DNA from: Endozoicomonas sp. SCSIO W0465
Lineage (GTDB): Bacteria > Pseudomonadota > Gammaproteobacteria > Pseudomonadales > Endozoicomonadaceae
NCBI RefSeq assembly: GCF_023716865.1
Contig: NZ_CP092417.1
Span: 1,032,001-1,096,000 of the forward strand
DNA length: 64,000 nt
Direction of reading: 5' to 3'
Notes under the pieces: generated by a model
Told to the model about the DNA's origin: nothing
Database searches by the model: none
The model's input: the letters and a program-made list of their open reading frames with translations, nothing else
In this document: positions 54,811 through 64,000 of the stretch, in pieces
Layout: each line of letters opens with the position of its first letter
Numbering within the stretch: position 1 is the first letter of the stretch
Program-made: the position numbers and the translations under genes

Positions 54811-57657
54811 ATGTCTTCTGAAAAGTCCGACTACAAGCATACATTGAATTTGCCGCAGACCGATTTTCCGATGCGCGGCAATTTGGCCCAGCGTGAGCCA
54901 CAAATGCTCAAGCGCTGGTATGATATGGATCTCTACGAAGCAATTCGCAAGGTCAGCCAGGGACGGGACAAGTTTATTCTGCATGATGGCCCTCCCTATG
55001 CCAATGGCGATATCCATATCGGCCATGCCGTTAACAAGATCCTGAAGGATATTATCGTCAAGGCCAAAACATTGAGTGGTTTTGATGCACCTTACGTTCC
55101 GGGCTGGGACTGCCATGGCCTGCCGATCGAACACAAAGTAGAAGGGATGCTGGGCAAGGCAGGCGATAAAGTCGATTTCAAAACCTTCCGCAAAAAGTGC
55201 CGTGAATACGCCGGCAAACAGGTGGATGGCCAGCGTGAAGACTTCAAGCGCATGGGGGTTTTTGGTGACTGGGACAATCCATACCTGACCATGGATTTCC
55301 AGACCGAGGCCGACATCATTCGTGCCCTTGGCAAAATTGCCGCTAACGGCCACCTGGTCAAAGGTTATAAGCCGGTTTACTGGAGTGTTGTTGGCGGGTC
55401 AGCCCTGGCTGAAGCGGAAGTCGAGTATCAGGATAAAACCTCCACCCAGATTGACGTGCGTTACGCAGCGATTGATGAAGCCGATCTGTTAAGTGCATTT
55501 GCTTTTGAAGATGGCTCTGCAAAAGAACAGGGTGAAGGTGAGGTAGCCGTCGTCATCTGGACGACAACACCATGGACTCTGCCATCCTCCCAGGCGGTCA
55601 GCATGGGTAGCGAACTGGATTACGCCCTGGTGCAGTGTCACGTTAATGGCGAACCTGCCCGTCTTGTTCTGGCTGAAGCCCTGGTGGAAAGTGCCATGCA
55701 GCGCTATGGCATTGATGGCTTCACGATCATTGGCCGGGCAAAGGGTGCAGCGTTTGAAAACAAGAAAGTTGCCCATCCATTCTATGACCGGGAGCTGCCG
55801 CTGATACTGGGTGACCACGTCACCATTGATGCGGGTACCGGTAATGTTCATACGGCACCTGACCATGGTGTTGATGACTTTAATGTGGGGCGTCAATACG
55901 GTATCGGGACACTGAATTATCTGGACGACAGTGGTTATTATCGTGCCAACGTCGAGCTGTTTGCCGGTGACCACGTTTACAAGGTTGATCCTAAAGTTGT
56001 TGAAGTTCTGGTTGAGAAAGGCCGCCTGCTGGCTCAGGAAAAACTGACCCACAGTTACCCTCACTGCTGGCGTACCAAAACACCCCTGATTTTCCGTGCC
56101 ACGCCCCAGTGGTTTATCAGCATGACCAAAGAGCACCTGCTGGATACCGCCATGGAGTCCCTGAAAGGTGTCAGATTCACGCCAGAGTGGGGCCGTAACC
56201 GGATGGAAGCCATGCTGGGCCAGAGCCCGGACTGGTGTATCTCCCGTCAGCGTACTTGGGGCGTACCAATTGCCCTGTTTATCCATAAAGAGACAGAAGA
56301 GCTGCATCCGGATACTCAGGCACTGATTGAAACAGTCGCACTGAAAGTGGAACAGGAAGGGATGGACGCCTGGTTTGATCTGGAACCTGCTGACCTGCTT
56401 ACTGCGGAAGACGCTGAGCAGTATGTCAAAGTGACCGATACTCTGGATGTCTGGTTTGATTCCGGTGTCACGCACTATTCGGTTATTGAGCGACGGGAAG
56501 CGCTGCAATTCCCGGCAGACCTTTACCTGGAAGGTTCTGATCAGCATCGCGGCTGGTTCCAGTCGTCTCTGAAAACCAGTATCGCCATGAATGGCGTGCC
56601 TCCTTACAAAGGCCTGCTGACCCATGGCTTTACCGTGGATGCCAATGGCCGGAAGATGTCCAAGTCGCTGGGTAATGTGATTGCCCCCCAGAAGGTTTTC
56701 AAATCTCTGGGTGCTGACATCCTGCGTCTGTGGGTTTCTGCAACAGACTACACCTCAGAAATGACCGTTTCTGATGATATCCTCAAGCGCACGGCAGACA
56801 GCTATCGCCGTATCCGTAACACTGCACGCTTCCTGCTGTCCAACCTGACCGGCTTCAACCCACAGACCGATGCGGTTGCCTGGGACGATATGCTGTCACT
56901 GGATAAGTGGGCTGTGGATCGTACCCTGAGACTGCAAAATGAAGTGGTGGACGCGTACAACAGCTACAACTTCCTATCGGTCTACCAGAAAGTTCATAAT
57001 TTCTGCTCACTGGATCTGGGTGGTTTTTATCTGGATATCATCAAGGACCGTCAGTACACCACTGCGCAGAGCAGTCTCGCTCGTCGTAGCTGTCAGACCG
57101 CGATGTACCATATCATCGAGGCCTTTGCCCGCTGGATGGCGCCAATTACCAGCTTTACCGCAGATGAAATCTGGGCGGTGATTCCCGGCGAGCGCGGGGC
57201 TTCTGTTTTCCTGGAAACCTGGTATCAAGGGCTGAACAGTCTGGAAGGTGATGAGCTGGGGCGTGAGTTCTGGAATACCATTCTGGACGTAAAGACTGCG
57301 GTTAATAAAGCGCTGGAAGATGCCCGGGTAGCTGGAATCATCGGCGGATCGCTGGAAGCGGAAGTGACGCTGTTTGCCGATGAGGCGTTGACAGAGAAAC
57401 TGAGCCGTCTGGGTAATGAGTTGCGTTTTGTGTTGATTACCTCAGCGGCTACCGTTGAGCCACTGACTGATGCTGGTGATGCCGCAACTACTGAGCTGGC
57501 TGGACTGCAAGTACGGGTTAACAAGTCCGGTTACCAAAAGTGTGAACGCTGCTGGCATCGTCGTGAAGATGTAGGCACCATTGCGGCACATCCGGACCTT
57601 TGTGGCCGCTGTGTCGAAAACGTAGCAGGCAGTGGTGAACAGCGGCAATTCGCCTGA
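54811..57657 (+). CDS. ileS: Isoleucyl-tRNA synthetase
   Basis: This 948-residue class I synthetase has the HIGH-type motif in PPYANGDIHIGH (residues 61-72), WDCHGLPIEHKVE, the CP1 editing region (VVIWTTTPWTLPSSQAV, GTGNVHTAPDHGVDDF), DVWFDSGVTHYSV, and the KMSKS signature in NGRKMSKSLGN (about 613-619). The C-terminal zinc site is CERCWH and CGRCV. The length and all motifs are normal. It charges tRNA(Ile) and edits Val-tRNA. It is followed by an intrinsic terminator, so lspA has its own promoter. Confidence 0.98.
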   Translation: MSSEKSDYKHTLNLPQTDFPMRGNLAQREPQMLKRWYDMDLYEAIRKVSQGRDKFILHDGPPYANGDIHIGHAVNKILKDIIVKAKTLSGFDAPYVPGWDCHGLPIEHKVEGMLGKAGDKVDFKTFRKKCREYAGKQVDGQREDFKRMGVFGDWDNPYLTMDFQTEADIIRALGKIAANGHLVKGYKPVYWSVVGGSALAEAEVEYQDKTSTQIDVRYAAIDEADLLSAFAFEDGSAKEQGEGEVAVVIWTTTPWTLPSSQAVSMGSELDYALVQCHVNGEPARLVLAEALVESAMQRYGIDGFTIIGRAKGAAFENKKVAHPFYDRELPLILGDHVTIDAGTGNVHTAPDHGVDDFNVGRQYGIGTLNYLDDSGYYRANVELFAGDHVYKVDPKVVEVLVEKGRLLAQEKLTHSYPHCWRTKTPLIFRATPQWFISMTKEHLLDTAMESLKGVRFTPEWGRNRMEAMLGQSPDWCISRQRTWGVPIALFIHKETEELHPDTQALIETVALKVEQEGMDAWFDLEPADLLTAEDAEQYVKVTDTLDVWFDSGVTHYSVIERREALQFPADLYLEGSDQHRGWFQSSLKTSIAMNGVPPYKGLLTHGFTVDANGRKMSKSLGNVIAPQKVFKSLGADILRLWVSATDYTSEMTVSDDILKRTADSYRRIRNTARFLLSNLTGFNPQTDAVAWDDMLSLDKWAVDRTLRLQNEVVDAYNSYNFLSVYQKVHNFCSLDLGGFYLDIIKDRQYTTAQSSLARRSCQTAMYHIIEAFARWMAPITSFTADEIWAVIPGERGASVFLETWYQGLNSLEGDELGREFWNTILDVKTAVNKALEDARVAGIIGGSLEAEVTLFADEALTEKLSRLGNELRFVLITSAATVEPLTDAGDAATTELAGLQVRVNKSGYQKCERCWHRREDVGTIAAHPDLCGRCVENVAGSGEQRQFA

Positions 57658-57673
57658 TATTAGCGGTTGGTAT

Positions 57674-57705
57674 AAAAATACCCGGTCAGTACCGGGTATT
57701 TTTTT
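57674..57705 (+). terminator. Intrinsic terminator of ileS
   Basis: AAAATACCCGG-TCAGT-ACCGGGTATTTTTTT makes a strong stem with a 7-T tail, 17 bases after the ileS stop. It separates ribF-ileS from the lspA-fkpB-ispH genes that follow. Confidence 0.92.
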
Positions 57706-57864
57706 GGACAGTAATCTATTTTATTACGTGTTATTAAATACTTGGGTGTTGCAACTGGTTACATCCTGATGGACTTCGGTAATTCGCACTATCCCTTCAC
57801 TATTCAAGACACTTAGTATTGACAAGACTCACTGAATGATATGGATTTTTAGCAGGAACCGGCC

Positions 57865-58371
57865 ATGCAGAGTAATACTTCAGGAAAGCTTCACTGGCTC
57901 TGGCTCAGTGCCATCGTGTTCGGCCTTGACCAACTGGTAAAATGGTGGGTTATTCAGGAGTTTTCCCTTTACCAGCAATTACCGGTATTGCCCTTCTTTT
58001 CCCTTACCCTTGCCTACAATACCGGGGCGGCATTCAGCTTTCTGGGCGATGCGTCCGGTTGGCAGCGTTGGTTTCTCAGTGGTGTGGCCATTATTGTCAG
58101 CATCATGCTGGTCGGGTGGATGAAACAGCTGCGTTCCGGTGAAAACTGGCAGGCGTGCTCTTTGTCATTGATACTCGGCGGTGCGTTGGGCAATTTGATA
58201 GACCGTTTGTTGCACGGCCAAGTCACCGACTTTCTGTTGTTTTACTATAAAAACTGGTATTTTCCTGCGTTCAACCTGGCGGACATGGCCATTACGGTGG
58301 GAGCCGCCATGTTGATTCTGGATATGTTCCGGAATAATCCTTCCGCTGAAAGAAGCAGTAACGATAAGTAG
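57865..58371 (+). CDS. lspA: Lipoprotein signal peptidase (signal peptidase II)
   Basis: LspA cleaves the signal peptide of diacylated prolipoproteins in the inner membrane. The 168-residue protein has four membrane spans. Family signatures are FGLDQLVKWWV, LAYNTGAAFSFLGDASGWQRWF and the two catalytic Asp sites: GGALGNLIDRLLHGQVTDF (GNxIDR) and AFNLADMAITVGAA (FNxAD). The length is normal. It is followed 20 bases later by fkpB. Confidence 0.97.
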   Translation: MQSNTSGKLHWLWLSAIVFGLDQLVKWWVIQEFSLYQQLPVLPFFSLTLAYNTGAAFSFLGDASGWQRWFLSGVAIIVSIMLVGWMKQLRSGENWQACSLSLILGGALGNLIDRLLHGQVTDFLLFYYKNWYFPAFNLADMAITVGAAMLILDMFRNNPSAERSSNDK

Positions 58372-58391
58372 AAGAGCAGGAGTGAGTCACG

Positions 58392-58856
58392 GTGTCAGTA
58401 GTCATTGAGAAAGGCAGTAAGGTCACTCTGCACTTTTCCCTGAAGCTGGATGATGGGCGTGTGGTGGACGGTACGCCAGCAGAAAAACCGGCATCTCTGA
58501 CCGTTGGTGACGGTAATCTCCCGGAAGGTTTTGAAGCAACGCTGTATGGTCTGGCTTCTGGTGACGACCGGGTCTCCCGGATTCCTCCGGAGAAGGCGTT
58601 TGGCATGCCCAACCCCAATAATGTGCAGCGTATCCCCAGGGGCACCTTTGCCAGCGGGGTTGAGCTGGAAGAAGGGTTGGTAATGTCCTTTGTTGATGCC
58701 GCTAAAAGTGAACTTCCTGGCGTTGTCCGGGCTTTTGATGATGACATGGTTGAAGTTGACTTTAATCATCCTCTGGCAGGTCGACACCTGATCTTTGAGG
58801 TACAGATTCTGGATGTACAGCCTCCTGGAAAGAGCCGTGACAGAAAAGACTGGTGA
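58392..58856 (+). CDS. fkpB: FKBP-type peptidyl-prolyl isomerase (SlpA/FkpB type)
   Basis: The 154-residue protein starts at GTG 58392 (MSVVIEKGSKVTLHFSLKLD). It has the FKBP-with-insert layout of the SlyD/SlpA group: DGRVVDGTPAEKPASLTVGDG, LPEGFEATLYGLASGDDRV, PEKAFGMPNPNNVQRIPRG and VDFNHPLAGRHLIFEVQIL. It lacks the His-rich C-tail of SlyD. It is a cytoplasmic folding helper. The 7-base gap to ispH suggests cotranscription. Confidence 0.94.
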   Translation: MSVVIEKGSKVTLHFSLKLDDGRVVDGTPAEKPASLTVGDGNLPEGFEATLYGLASGDDRVSRIPPEKAFGMPNPNNVQRIPRGTFASGVELEEGLVMSFVDAAKSELPGVVRAFDDDMVEVDFNHPLAGRHLIFEVQILDVQPPGKSRDRKDW

Positions 58857-58863
58857 TTCCCCT

Positions 58864-59814
58864 ATGAAAATCAAACTGGCCAATCCCCGTGGCTTTTGTG
58901 CAGGTGTGGACCGTGCCATTGAGATCGTCAACCGGGCGCTTGATGTTTTTGGTCCCCCTATTTATGTCCGTCATGAGGTGGTCCACAACAAGTTTGTGGT
59001 GGAAAACCTGAAAGAGCGCGGGGCAATCTTTGTCGACGAGCTGGATCAGGTGCCTGATGATGTCATCGTTATCTTCAGTGCTCACGGTGTTTCCAAGGCG
59101 GTAGAGGATGAGGCGGAACGTCGGGGCCTGAAAGTGTTTGATGCCTCCTGCCCGCTGGTGAAAAAAGTTCATATGGAAGTAGTGCGCTACTCCCGCGATG
59201 GTATGGAGTGTGTCCTGATCGGTCATCACGGTCATCCGGAAGTGGAAGGTACTATGGGACAGTACGACTCAAGAAACGGTGGGGCCATGTATCTGGTTGA
59301 GAACGAAGACGATGTTCGTGCTCTTGAGGTAGCTGACCCTTCCAGGCTGGCTTACGTTACCCAGACAACACTCTCCATGGATGATACGGCCAGGGTGATT
59401 GAAGCCCTGCGGCTCAAATTCCCGGAGATACAGGGACCACGAAAAGACGACATCTGTTATGCCACCCAGAACCGGCAGGATGCGGTAAAGATTCTGGCGG
59501 AGCAGTGTGATCTGGTATTAGTGGTCGGTTCGGTTAATAGTTCAAACTCCAATCGCCTGCGTGAACTGGCCGAGCGCACAGGCGCTGAAGCTTATCTGGT
59601 GGATAATGCCGAAGATGTTAAACCGGGATGGCTGGTGGATAAAGCATCCATCGGTATCACTGCCGGTGCATCGGCACCGGATATTCTGGTTCAGGGTGTT
59701 ATCGAGCGGTTAAAAGAGCTTGGGGCAAAATTACCAGAAGAGCTGGATGGTAAAGAAGAAAATATCGTCTTTACCATGCCTAAAGAGCTGCGTTTGAAAA
59801 CGATTGCTGATTAA
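58864..59814 (+). CDS. ispH: 4-hydroxy-3-methylbut-2-enyl diphosphate reductase
   Basis: IspH is the last enzyme of the MEP isoprenoid pathway, making IPP and DMAPP with a [4Fe-4S] cluster. From ATG 58864 the protein is 316 residues, starting MKIKLANPRGFCAGVDRAIE, with cluster ligands C12, and Cys in DASCPLVKKVH and DDICYATQNRQDA. The motifs HEVVHNKFVV, FSAHGVSKAV, HHGHPEVEGTMGQ and NSSNSNRLRELA are also present. Its stop lies inside a 15-bp tandem repeat, which begins 8 bases before the end of the gene. Confidence 0.98.
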   Translation: MKIKLANPRGFCAGVDRAIEIVNRALDVFGPPIYVRHEVVHNKFVVENLKERGAIFVDELDQVPDDVIVIFSAHGVSKAVEDEAERRGLKVFDASCPLVKKVHMEVVRYSRDGMECVLIGHHGHPEVEGTMGQYDSRNGGAMYLVENEDDVRALEVADPSRLAYVTQTTLSMDDTARVIEALRLKFPEIQGPRKDDICYATQNRQDAVKILAEQCDLVLVVGSVNSSNSNRLRELAERTGAEAYLVDNAEDVKPGWLVDKASIGITAGASAPDILVQGVIERLKELGAKLPEELDGKEENIVFTMPKELRLKTIAD

Positions 59815-59881
59815 TTGGTACCTGATTAATTGGTGCCTGATTAATTGGTGCCTGATTAATTGGTGCCTGATTAATTGGTGC
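59807..59881. repeat. Five 15-bp tandem repeats at the ispH stop codon
   Basis: CTGATTAATTGGTGC is repeated five times (the first has GGTAC at the end). The first unit contains the last Asp codon and TAA stop of ispH (GCTGATTAA), so repeated copies of the stop context have grown from the gene's end. Each unit repeats TTAATT, and downstream bases hold no terminator. The repeat lies between ispH and the convergent pilE. Confidence 0.9.
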
Positions 59882-59949
59882 TCAGGTGGCGAATCCGCTC
59901 CGCATCGTCCCCACGCCTTACCGACAGGGAGCACGGGAGCGGGTTGGCA

Positions 59950-60393
59950 TTACCAGACATTTGCCAGTGTGCCTGTGCCGCCTTTGCTTCCGGTAGACGT
60001 CAGGGTTATTGTTGGTGCGCCATTATTACCGTCCCACAGTGTGGAATTGGCGGTTGCGCTTGCCGTCAGGGTGTAGCTGTTGGCCGTCACTGAGCTGATG
60101 GTCAGATCAAAGCGTGCGGTTCCCGACTCAGGGCTCTGTTGATGGTAGATGCCAGGTTTGCCTTGATCCATGACATTTCCATCGTCGTCCACTGCAGCTG
60201 CAAGATAACTGCCATTCTGTGCTCTGTGTTGTTCCATGTTATTGGCCAGGCCAAGCAGTGAAGCCTGCGCATCCGCAATGATGGCCGCTTCCACATGACG
60301 GTTATAGCCGGGGATCGCTATGCTCGCCAAAATACCCACAATGACGACTGTGATCATCAACTCAATCAGGGTAAAGCCTTTGGTTTTGCTCAT
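59950..60393 (-). CDS. pilE: Type IV pilin (PilE-like minor pilin)
   Basis: The 147-residue prepilin starts at ATG 60393 with MSKTKGFTLIELMITVVIVG. The prepilin peptidase site is after KG, and the next residue would be a methylated Phe. FTLIE and the long hydrophobic helix are typical of class IVa pilins. The C-terminal domain carries LANNMEQHRAQNGSYL and ISSVTANSYTLTASA, as in PilE minor pilins, and lacks the usual disulphide pair. It lies just after pilY1 on the same strand, the usual order in minor pilin operons. Confidence 0.9.
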   Translation of the reverse strand: MSKTKGFTLIELMITVVIVGILASIAIPGYNRHVEAAIIADAQASLLGLANNMEQHRAQNGSYLAAAVDDDGNVMDQGKPGIYHQQSPESGTARFDLTISSVTANSYTLTASATANSTLWDGNNGAPTITLTSTGSKGGTGTLANVW

Positions 60394-60745
60394 TGGTAGT
60401 TCTCGGTTTATGTTGTGTCTCTTGATCTTCGATGGCGTTGCCAGTCTTCTAACGCACCTGCCGCCAATAGGTAGTCTGTTTATCATCGCCGATTTCCAGA
60501 GGATCACACTCTGCTCCTACGCAGACCAGTGCATCTTTACTACCTTCCGGGAACAGGATGCTGGGTGTTGGTGGTATCCCGGTGTTTGCCAGGTGGGAGT
60601 AACGGTCTGATTGGTTCGGGTTATCCAAATCCTCTGCCCCGACCGGGTTTCCGGTAAGCAGGTCAACGGCATAAGCTCGCGCCAGGCCAGCAGAAGGGTT
60701 ACAGTGACTCACGATCTCACTGGAGGGTTGATAGGTATTAAAATA

Positions 60746-62075
60746 GGGGCTTTTACAGGTTGGCGGATGAAAAGTGAGGGGTTGCAACAGAAATAGCCTT
60801 CAGAGGAAGATTGATTTGTAAGGATCAAAACTTCTGAAGGATCAGACATGTCTGCAACCCCATCACTTCGTCCTATGTTCGCATTTCCTGGCTGGGTAAT
60901 CGAGCGAATTGATATTGACTGGAATATCAAACATGCCTTTGTCCATCTCCGTCGGGATGGCCGTATACAACACGTCAGATGTAGTAAGTGCGAAACACCT
61001 ATGGGGCAGATGAAGACAAACGATCGAAGCGTTCAGGATCTGCCACTGGGGACTCTTCAGGTAAATCTTCTCTTCACTGCATTTCAAGGGCGTTGCTCTC
61101 GTTGCGGTAATATAGAAACAGTCACGCCTCCGGGGCTTGCACCTAAAGCTCAAGCAACAGAGCGACTTAAAAGGCATGTCAGCCATCTATGCCGCTATAT
61201 GCCATGTGACAAGGTTCCTGAATTCATTGCTATCTCTGGCGGCACCGCTCGTCGCTGGGATAAAGAGATGCTCATGAAGATGCTGCCTGCACCCAAGCGG
61301 GATGGTATTCGCGCTCTTCTTATCGATGAAAAATCCATTGGTAAGGGGCATCATTTTTTAACCGTTGCTCTGAATGCTGATACCGGTGAAACGCTGTTCC
61401 TTGGTGAAGGAAAAAAGAAAGAAGTTCTGGATCGGTTCCTTTCCAGTCTGACAGAAGAACAAAAAGCAAGCATTGAATGCGTTGGTATTGACCGTGGTGG
61501 AAGCTATCAGGCTTCAGTGAGAGAGCATCTGCCAAACGCCGCCGATATTGTATACGACAAGTTTCATATTATTGCCAATTACAACGATGTGATTGACCAA
61601 ATCAGGCGCAGGGAGTGGCGACAGGCAGAAGAAGAGGACAAGCCGTTTATCAAAGGGCAACGCTTTAACCTGTTCAGAAATCCTGAGAATTTAACACCAA
61701 AAGGGCAAAGTAATCTGAAGGAGTTGTTAGCCATGAATGAGGATCTCAATCAGGCATATATCCTGAAAGATATGCTAAAACAGCTATGGACGTACAAATA
61801 TAAAGCCTGTGCCAGAAAGTGCCTGGACAACTGGATAGCACTTGCCAAAGAAACAGGGATATCCGAGTTAAAGAAGTTCGCCAAGGGGTTAGACAGAGCT
61901 AGAGAAGGGTTACTGTCATACTGCCAGCATCGTATAACCAGCGCGAAAATCGAAGCCTTCAATGGGGTTATCAAACGGATCATCTATAAAGCATGCGGTT
62001 ACAATGACCTTGATTACCTATATTTGAAAATTAGACAGGAGGCTCTGAAATGATCAGCCAACCTGTAAAAGCCCC
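60746..62075 (+). mobile_element. ISL3-family element inside pilY1
   Basis: The element is 1330 bp, with ends GGGGCTTTTACAGGTTGGC and the inverted copy GCCAACCTGTAAAAGCCCC, and an 8-bp duplication TTAAAATA (60738-60745, 62076-62083). The duplication length and transposase fit ISL3. Before the gene, CCTTCAGA (60798) and TCTGAAGG (60834) form an inverted repeat that may limit expression. The gene points opposite to pilY1. Confidence 0.94.
60848..62053 (+). CDS. ISL3-family transposase, 401 aa
   Basis: The protein has a cysteine zinc-finger region (VRCSKCETPMG and GRCSRCGN), a helix-turn-helix-like segment, then the DDE core with ALLIDEKSIGKGH, CVGIDRGGSYQASV and SAKIEAFNGVIKRIIYKACG. YDKFHIIANYNDVIDQIRR is the ISL3 signature. 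The frame is intact, so the element may still move. Confidence 0.93.
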   Translation: MSATPSLRPMFAFPGWVIERIDIDWNIKHAFVHLRRDGRIQHVRCSKCETPMGQMKTNDRSVQDLPLGTLQVNLLFTAFQGRCSRCGNIETVTPPGLAPKAQATERLKRHVSHLCRYMPCDKVPEFIAISGGTARRWDKEMLMKMLPAPKRDGIRALLIDEKSIGKGHHFLTVALNADTGETLFLGEGKKKEVLDRFLSSLTEEQKASIECVGIDRGGSYQASVREHLPNAADIVYDKFHIIANYNDVIDQIRRREWRQAEEEDKPFIKGQRFNLFRNPENLTPKGQSNLKELLAMNEDLNQAYILKDMLKQLWTYKYKACARKCLDNWIALAKETGISELKKFAKGLDRAREGLLSYCQHRITSAKIEAFNGVIKRIIYKACGYNDLDYLYLKIRQEALK

Positions 62076-64000
62076 TTAAAATAAATTACATCCTCGAAGG
62101 TCACGGCATCGCTCATGACTTTTTCTTTTGGCTGAAGTCTCAGGTACCAGCCTTGTCTATCCAGGCTACTATCGCTGCCAAAAATACCCTGTGAGCCACC
62201 GGCAGTGATGCCAACCTCATTGGTAATGTCTTTCATGGTCGACTCGGTGATGAGCCTATGGGTATCCACTTCACGCAGTATGTCAGTTGATGAATCTACA
62301 CTGGGGTTTTGATAGTTGGACACGGCAAACAGGTACATTCGGTCCTTTATGGTCCAGTTGACCCGGCCCAGTGGGTCTGGCCGATTTCCACTGCCGATGG
62401 CAATGGCCATGTGGGTGGCACCATTCAGGCGGAACAGGGACACATCAGGCTCAACAAAAAAACGACGGGAGTTCATAATCCGTAAGTCCCGGTTGTTTGC
62501 CTGCTCGCTGGTCGTGCCAATGTATGCCAGCAGCCCCTCTGATTTGTCCCAGGAGCCATCACCATCGCTATCCGTTGGCCAGACAAGGTTGGTAATATTG
62601 TCAACACAGTCTCTGGTGTCTGATGACGTACAGTTATTAATGAACAGTCTCCATACCTGACCGCCGGTATCGGCAAAGAACATCTGATCAGCCAGCTCAT
62701 CACCGTTGATGTCAATGACTCTCACCGCACCGGGAATGCTGTAGTTCATGTTGGTTAATATAAGATCATGATCCTCATCCTGATTGTTTCCAGCTGACCA
62801 AATCCGCTGACCGGTTTTGGCATCTACCATAAACACGGCATTGCCGACACTGTCCGGCTGATATTCAGTGGCTGTATCTTGATTAGGGTCGTAACCGCCG
62901 GCAAAAATCAGTACATCCCTGACAGTACCCTTAACATTTATTCTGGTTTTTACCGGTTTGGACCAGGTTTGCCCCAGACTGCCAAACCCCTCACTGTTGC
63001 TGTTTATGGTCCAGAGCAGGCTGGGTGCATCGATATCGGTGACATCAAAGGCGTAGTACGCATCGCCACCCCGGCGCATGCCGATATAGGCATAGGCAAA
63101 CTCACCAGGGTTGAGTTGGTCATTGGACAGAAATGGATCATTGGTATTATCCGGGTTATAGCCGCCGTAAAGCACGCCATTATGGTTTGCATCGTTGACC
63201 CACAGGGTGACAGAACCATCCATACCGTAGGGACGGCCTTCTCCAGTCACCCGGCTGGTGTCGTTATTCTGGTAGAGCTTATCCAGGTTGGGCAGTAACT
63301 CTCTGGGAATAAAACCAAAACGTTCTTCGCCGGTGGTGGCATCAATGCCATGGAAAAAACCATCATTGGTGCCAAAGAATATGCCGAGTTCCTGGGTGTC
63401 CTTACGTATTGTTTCTCCATCTACCCCGAGGGTTTCTGTAAACTCGGGGCAGGGGTATTTTTCGACATGGCATCGATAGGTCACCAGACCCGGAGTGGAA
63501 TGCAGTGGGTCGCCATACCAAGTATTACCATCTTTGATCCAGTTCAGCAGCTCTGTTTTCTGTTCTTCGGAAGCGACATTCAGATCTTGTGGGCTCAGAT
63601 TTCTGTCTGTGAGGGCATAGTTTTCCTGGCTGAGATCCTTTGGCTTGCCAGCAGGATTCTGATCCAGATACGTCATCAGATTTCGATCTTCCGGCAATTG
63701 GCTACCAGCACCTCCCAGGGTAACGGTCCGACCATCTGCCTGATTACTCCAGTAACTTTTGGCATTATCCTTGAAGAATCCCGTTTCTGAATCAACGGCC
63801 AGTTGATCGTTGGCATCGTAAATACCTGTGGTGTTCTCCTGTCCATCAAGACTCGTCATCCGATAACGCTTCAAATTACCGTGCCAGCGATCGGTTTTCG
63901 AAGGTTTGAATACCGAGTAATAAAGCTGCGACAAATGTCGTGAGTTATTAAACTGGTTCGCTGAAACGCCGGGGCTGACAAAGGTAGCTTCATCTTCGAG

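Larger units (their letters stand above)
60449..64000 (-). pseudogene. pilY1: pilY1, type IV pilus tip adhesin gene, split by an ISL3-type element and cut by the window edge
   Basis: The right part (62076 to beyond 64000) and left part (60449-60745) of one frame rejoin if the ISL3 element and one 8-bp duplication are removed (VTFEDVIYF then NTYQPSSEIVSHC). The right part begins beyond the edge and shows VSPGVSANQF, GNLKRYRMTS and a PQQ-type beta-propeller (GTNDGFFHGIDATTGEE, AYIGMRRGGDAYYAFDV, FAGGYDPNQD, AVFMVDAKTGQRIWSAG). DINGDELADQMFFAD matches the DxNxDxxxD calcium site of PilY1. The C-terminal piece (SHCNPSAGLARAYAVDLLTG) carries the last strands. The open frame 62054-63934 ends in IS bases and lacks the true N-terminus. 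Confidence 0.9.

Noticed and set aside
54337..56625. Long antisense frames (338 and 378 codons) over ribF-ileS
   Set aside because: ribF and ileS are certain on the plus strand; these frames come from GC-biased third positions and have no ribosome sites.
59807..59881. Tandem arrays considered as a CRISPR
   Set aside because: Units are directly adjacent with no spacers. None of the arrays in the window has the repeat-spacer pattern, and no cas gene is seen.

Overview
The window looks like a chromosomal segment of a marine, host-associated gammaproteobacterium. Gene content (ast arginine catabolism, rpsT-ribF-ileS-lspA-fkpB-ispH block, type IV pilus genes, a large ankyrin protein, many insertion sequences and palindromic repeats) fits Endozoicomonas or a close relative. 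That placement is an inference from gene content and style, not from a database search.

Layout. 0-6.2 kb holds a partial metallo-hydrolase, a dicarboxylate symporter, ribH, a frameshifted bioA, a QueD-like protein, a DUF2061 membrane protein and an unknown helical protein. 6.5-11.3 kb is a nest of three elements: an IS4-like element carrying an IS66-type element inside its transposase gene and an ISNCY-type element downstream of it, each with its own target duplication. 11.6-18.6 kb holds astC/argD, an M20 hydrolase, a group II intron sitting inside a palindromic repeat, a VapBC-type toxin-antitoxin pair, a DUF1338 protein and two small unknown genes. 18.6-23.6 kb is decayed DNA with a YefM-YoeB pair, a Uma2-type gene and a second ISNCY copy interrupted by an IS50/Tn5-like element. 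23.7-37.5 kb is an LPS or surface-polysaccharide region: ligase, GT9, several glycosyltransferases, an acetyltransferase, ugd and a frameshifted sugar epimerase. It is broken by a second group II intron and a second IS66 copy. 38.9-42.9 kb is astA-astD-astB, so the arginine succinyltransferase pathway lies on both sides of the polysaccharide/IS island. 43.3-49.2 kb holds two large divergent genes of effector-like character: a 665-residue Pro/Ser-rich protein and an 1104-residue protein with about 15 ankyrin repeats. 49.3-50.8 kb is a second, frameshifted IS50-like copy. 50.8-59.8 kb is conserved housekeeping DNA: ybaK, murJ, rpsT, ribF, ileS, lspA, fkpB, ispH. 60-64 kb holds pilE and a pilY1 gene split by an ISL3-type element.

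For eight IS copies (counting the host IS4-like element) the ends and target duplications could be read directly, and for three families two copies could be compared. Small indels separate the copies, and similar 1-nt indels break bioA, the UDP-sugar epimerase and the intron-2 reverse transcriptase. Either the genome is shedding genes, as expected in a host-restricted lineage, or the assembly carries residual indel errors. Read mapping would decide this. No rRNA, tRNA or CRISPR array was seen.
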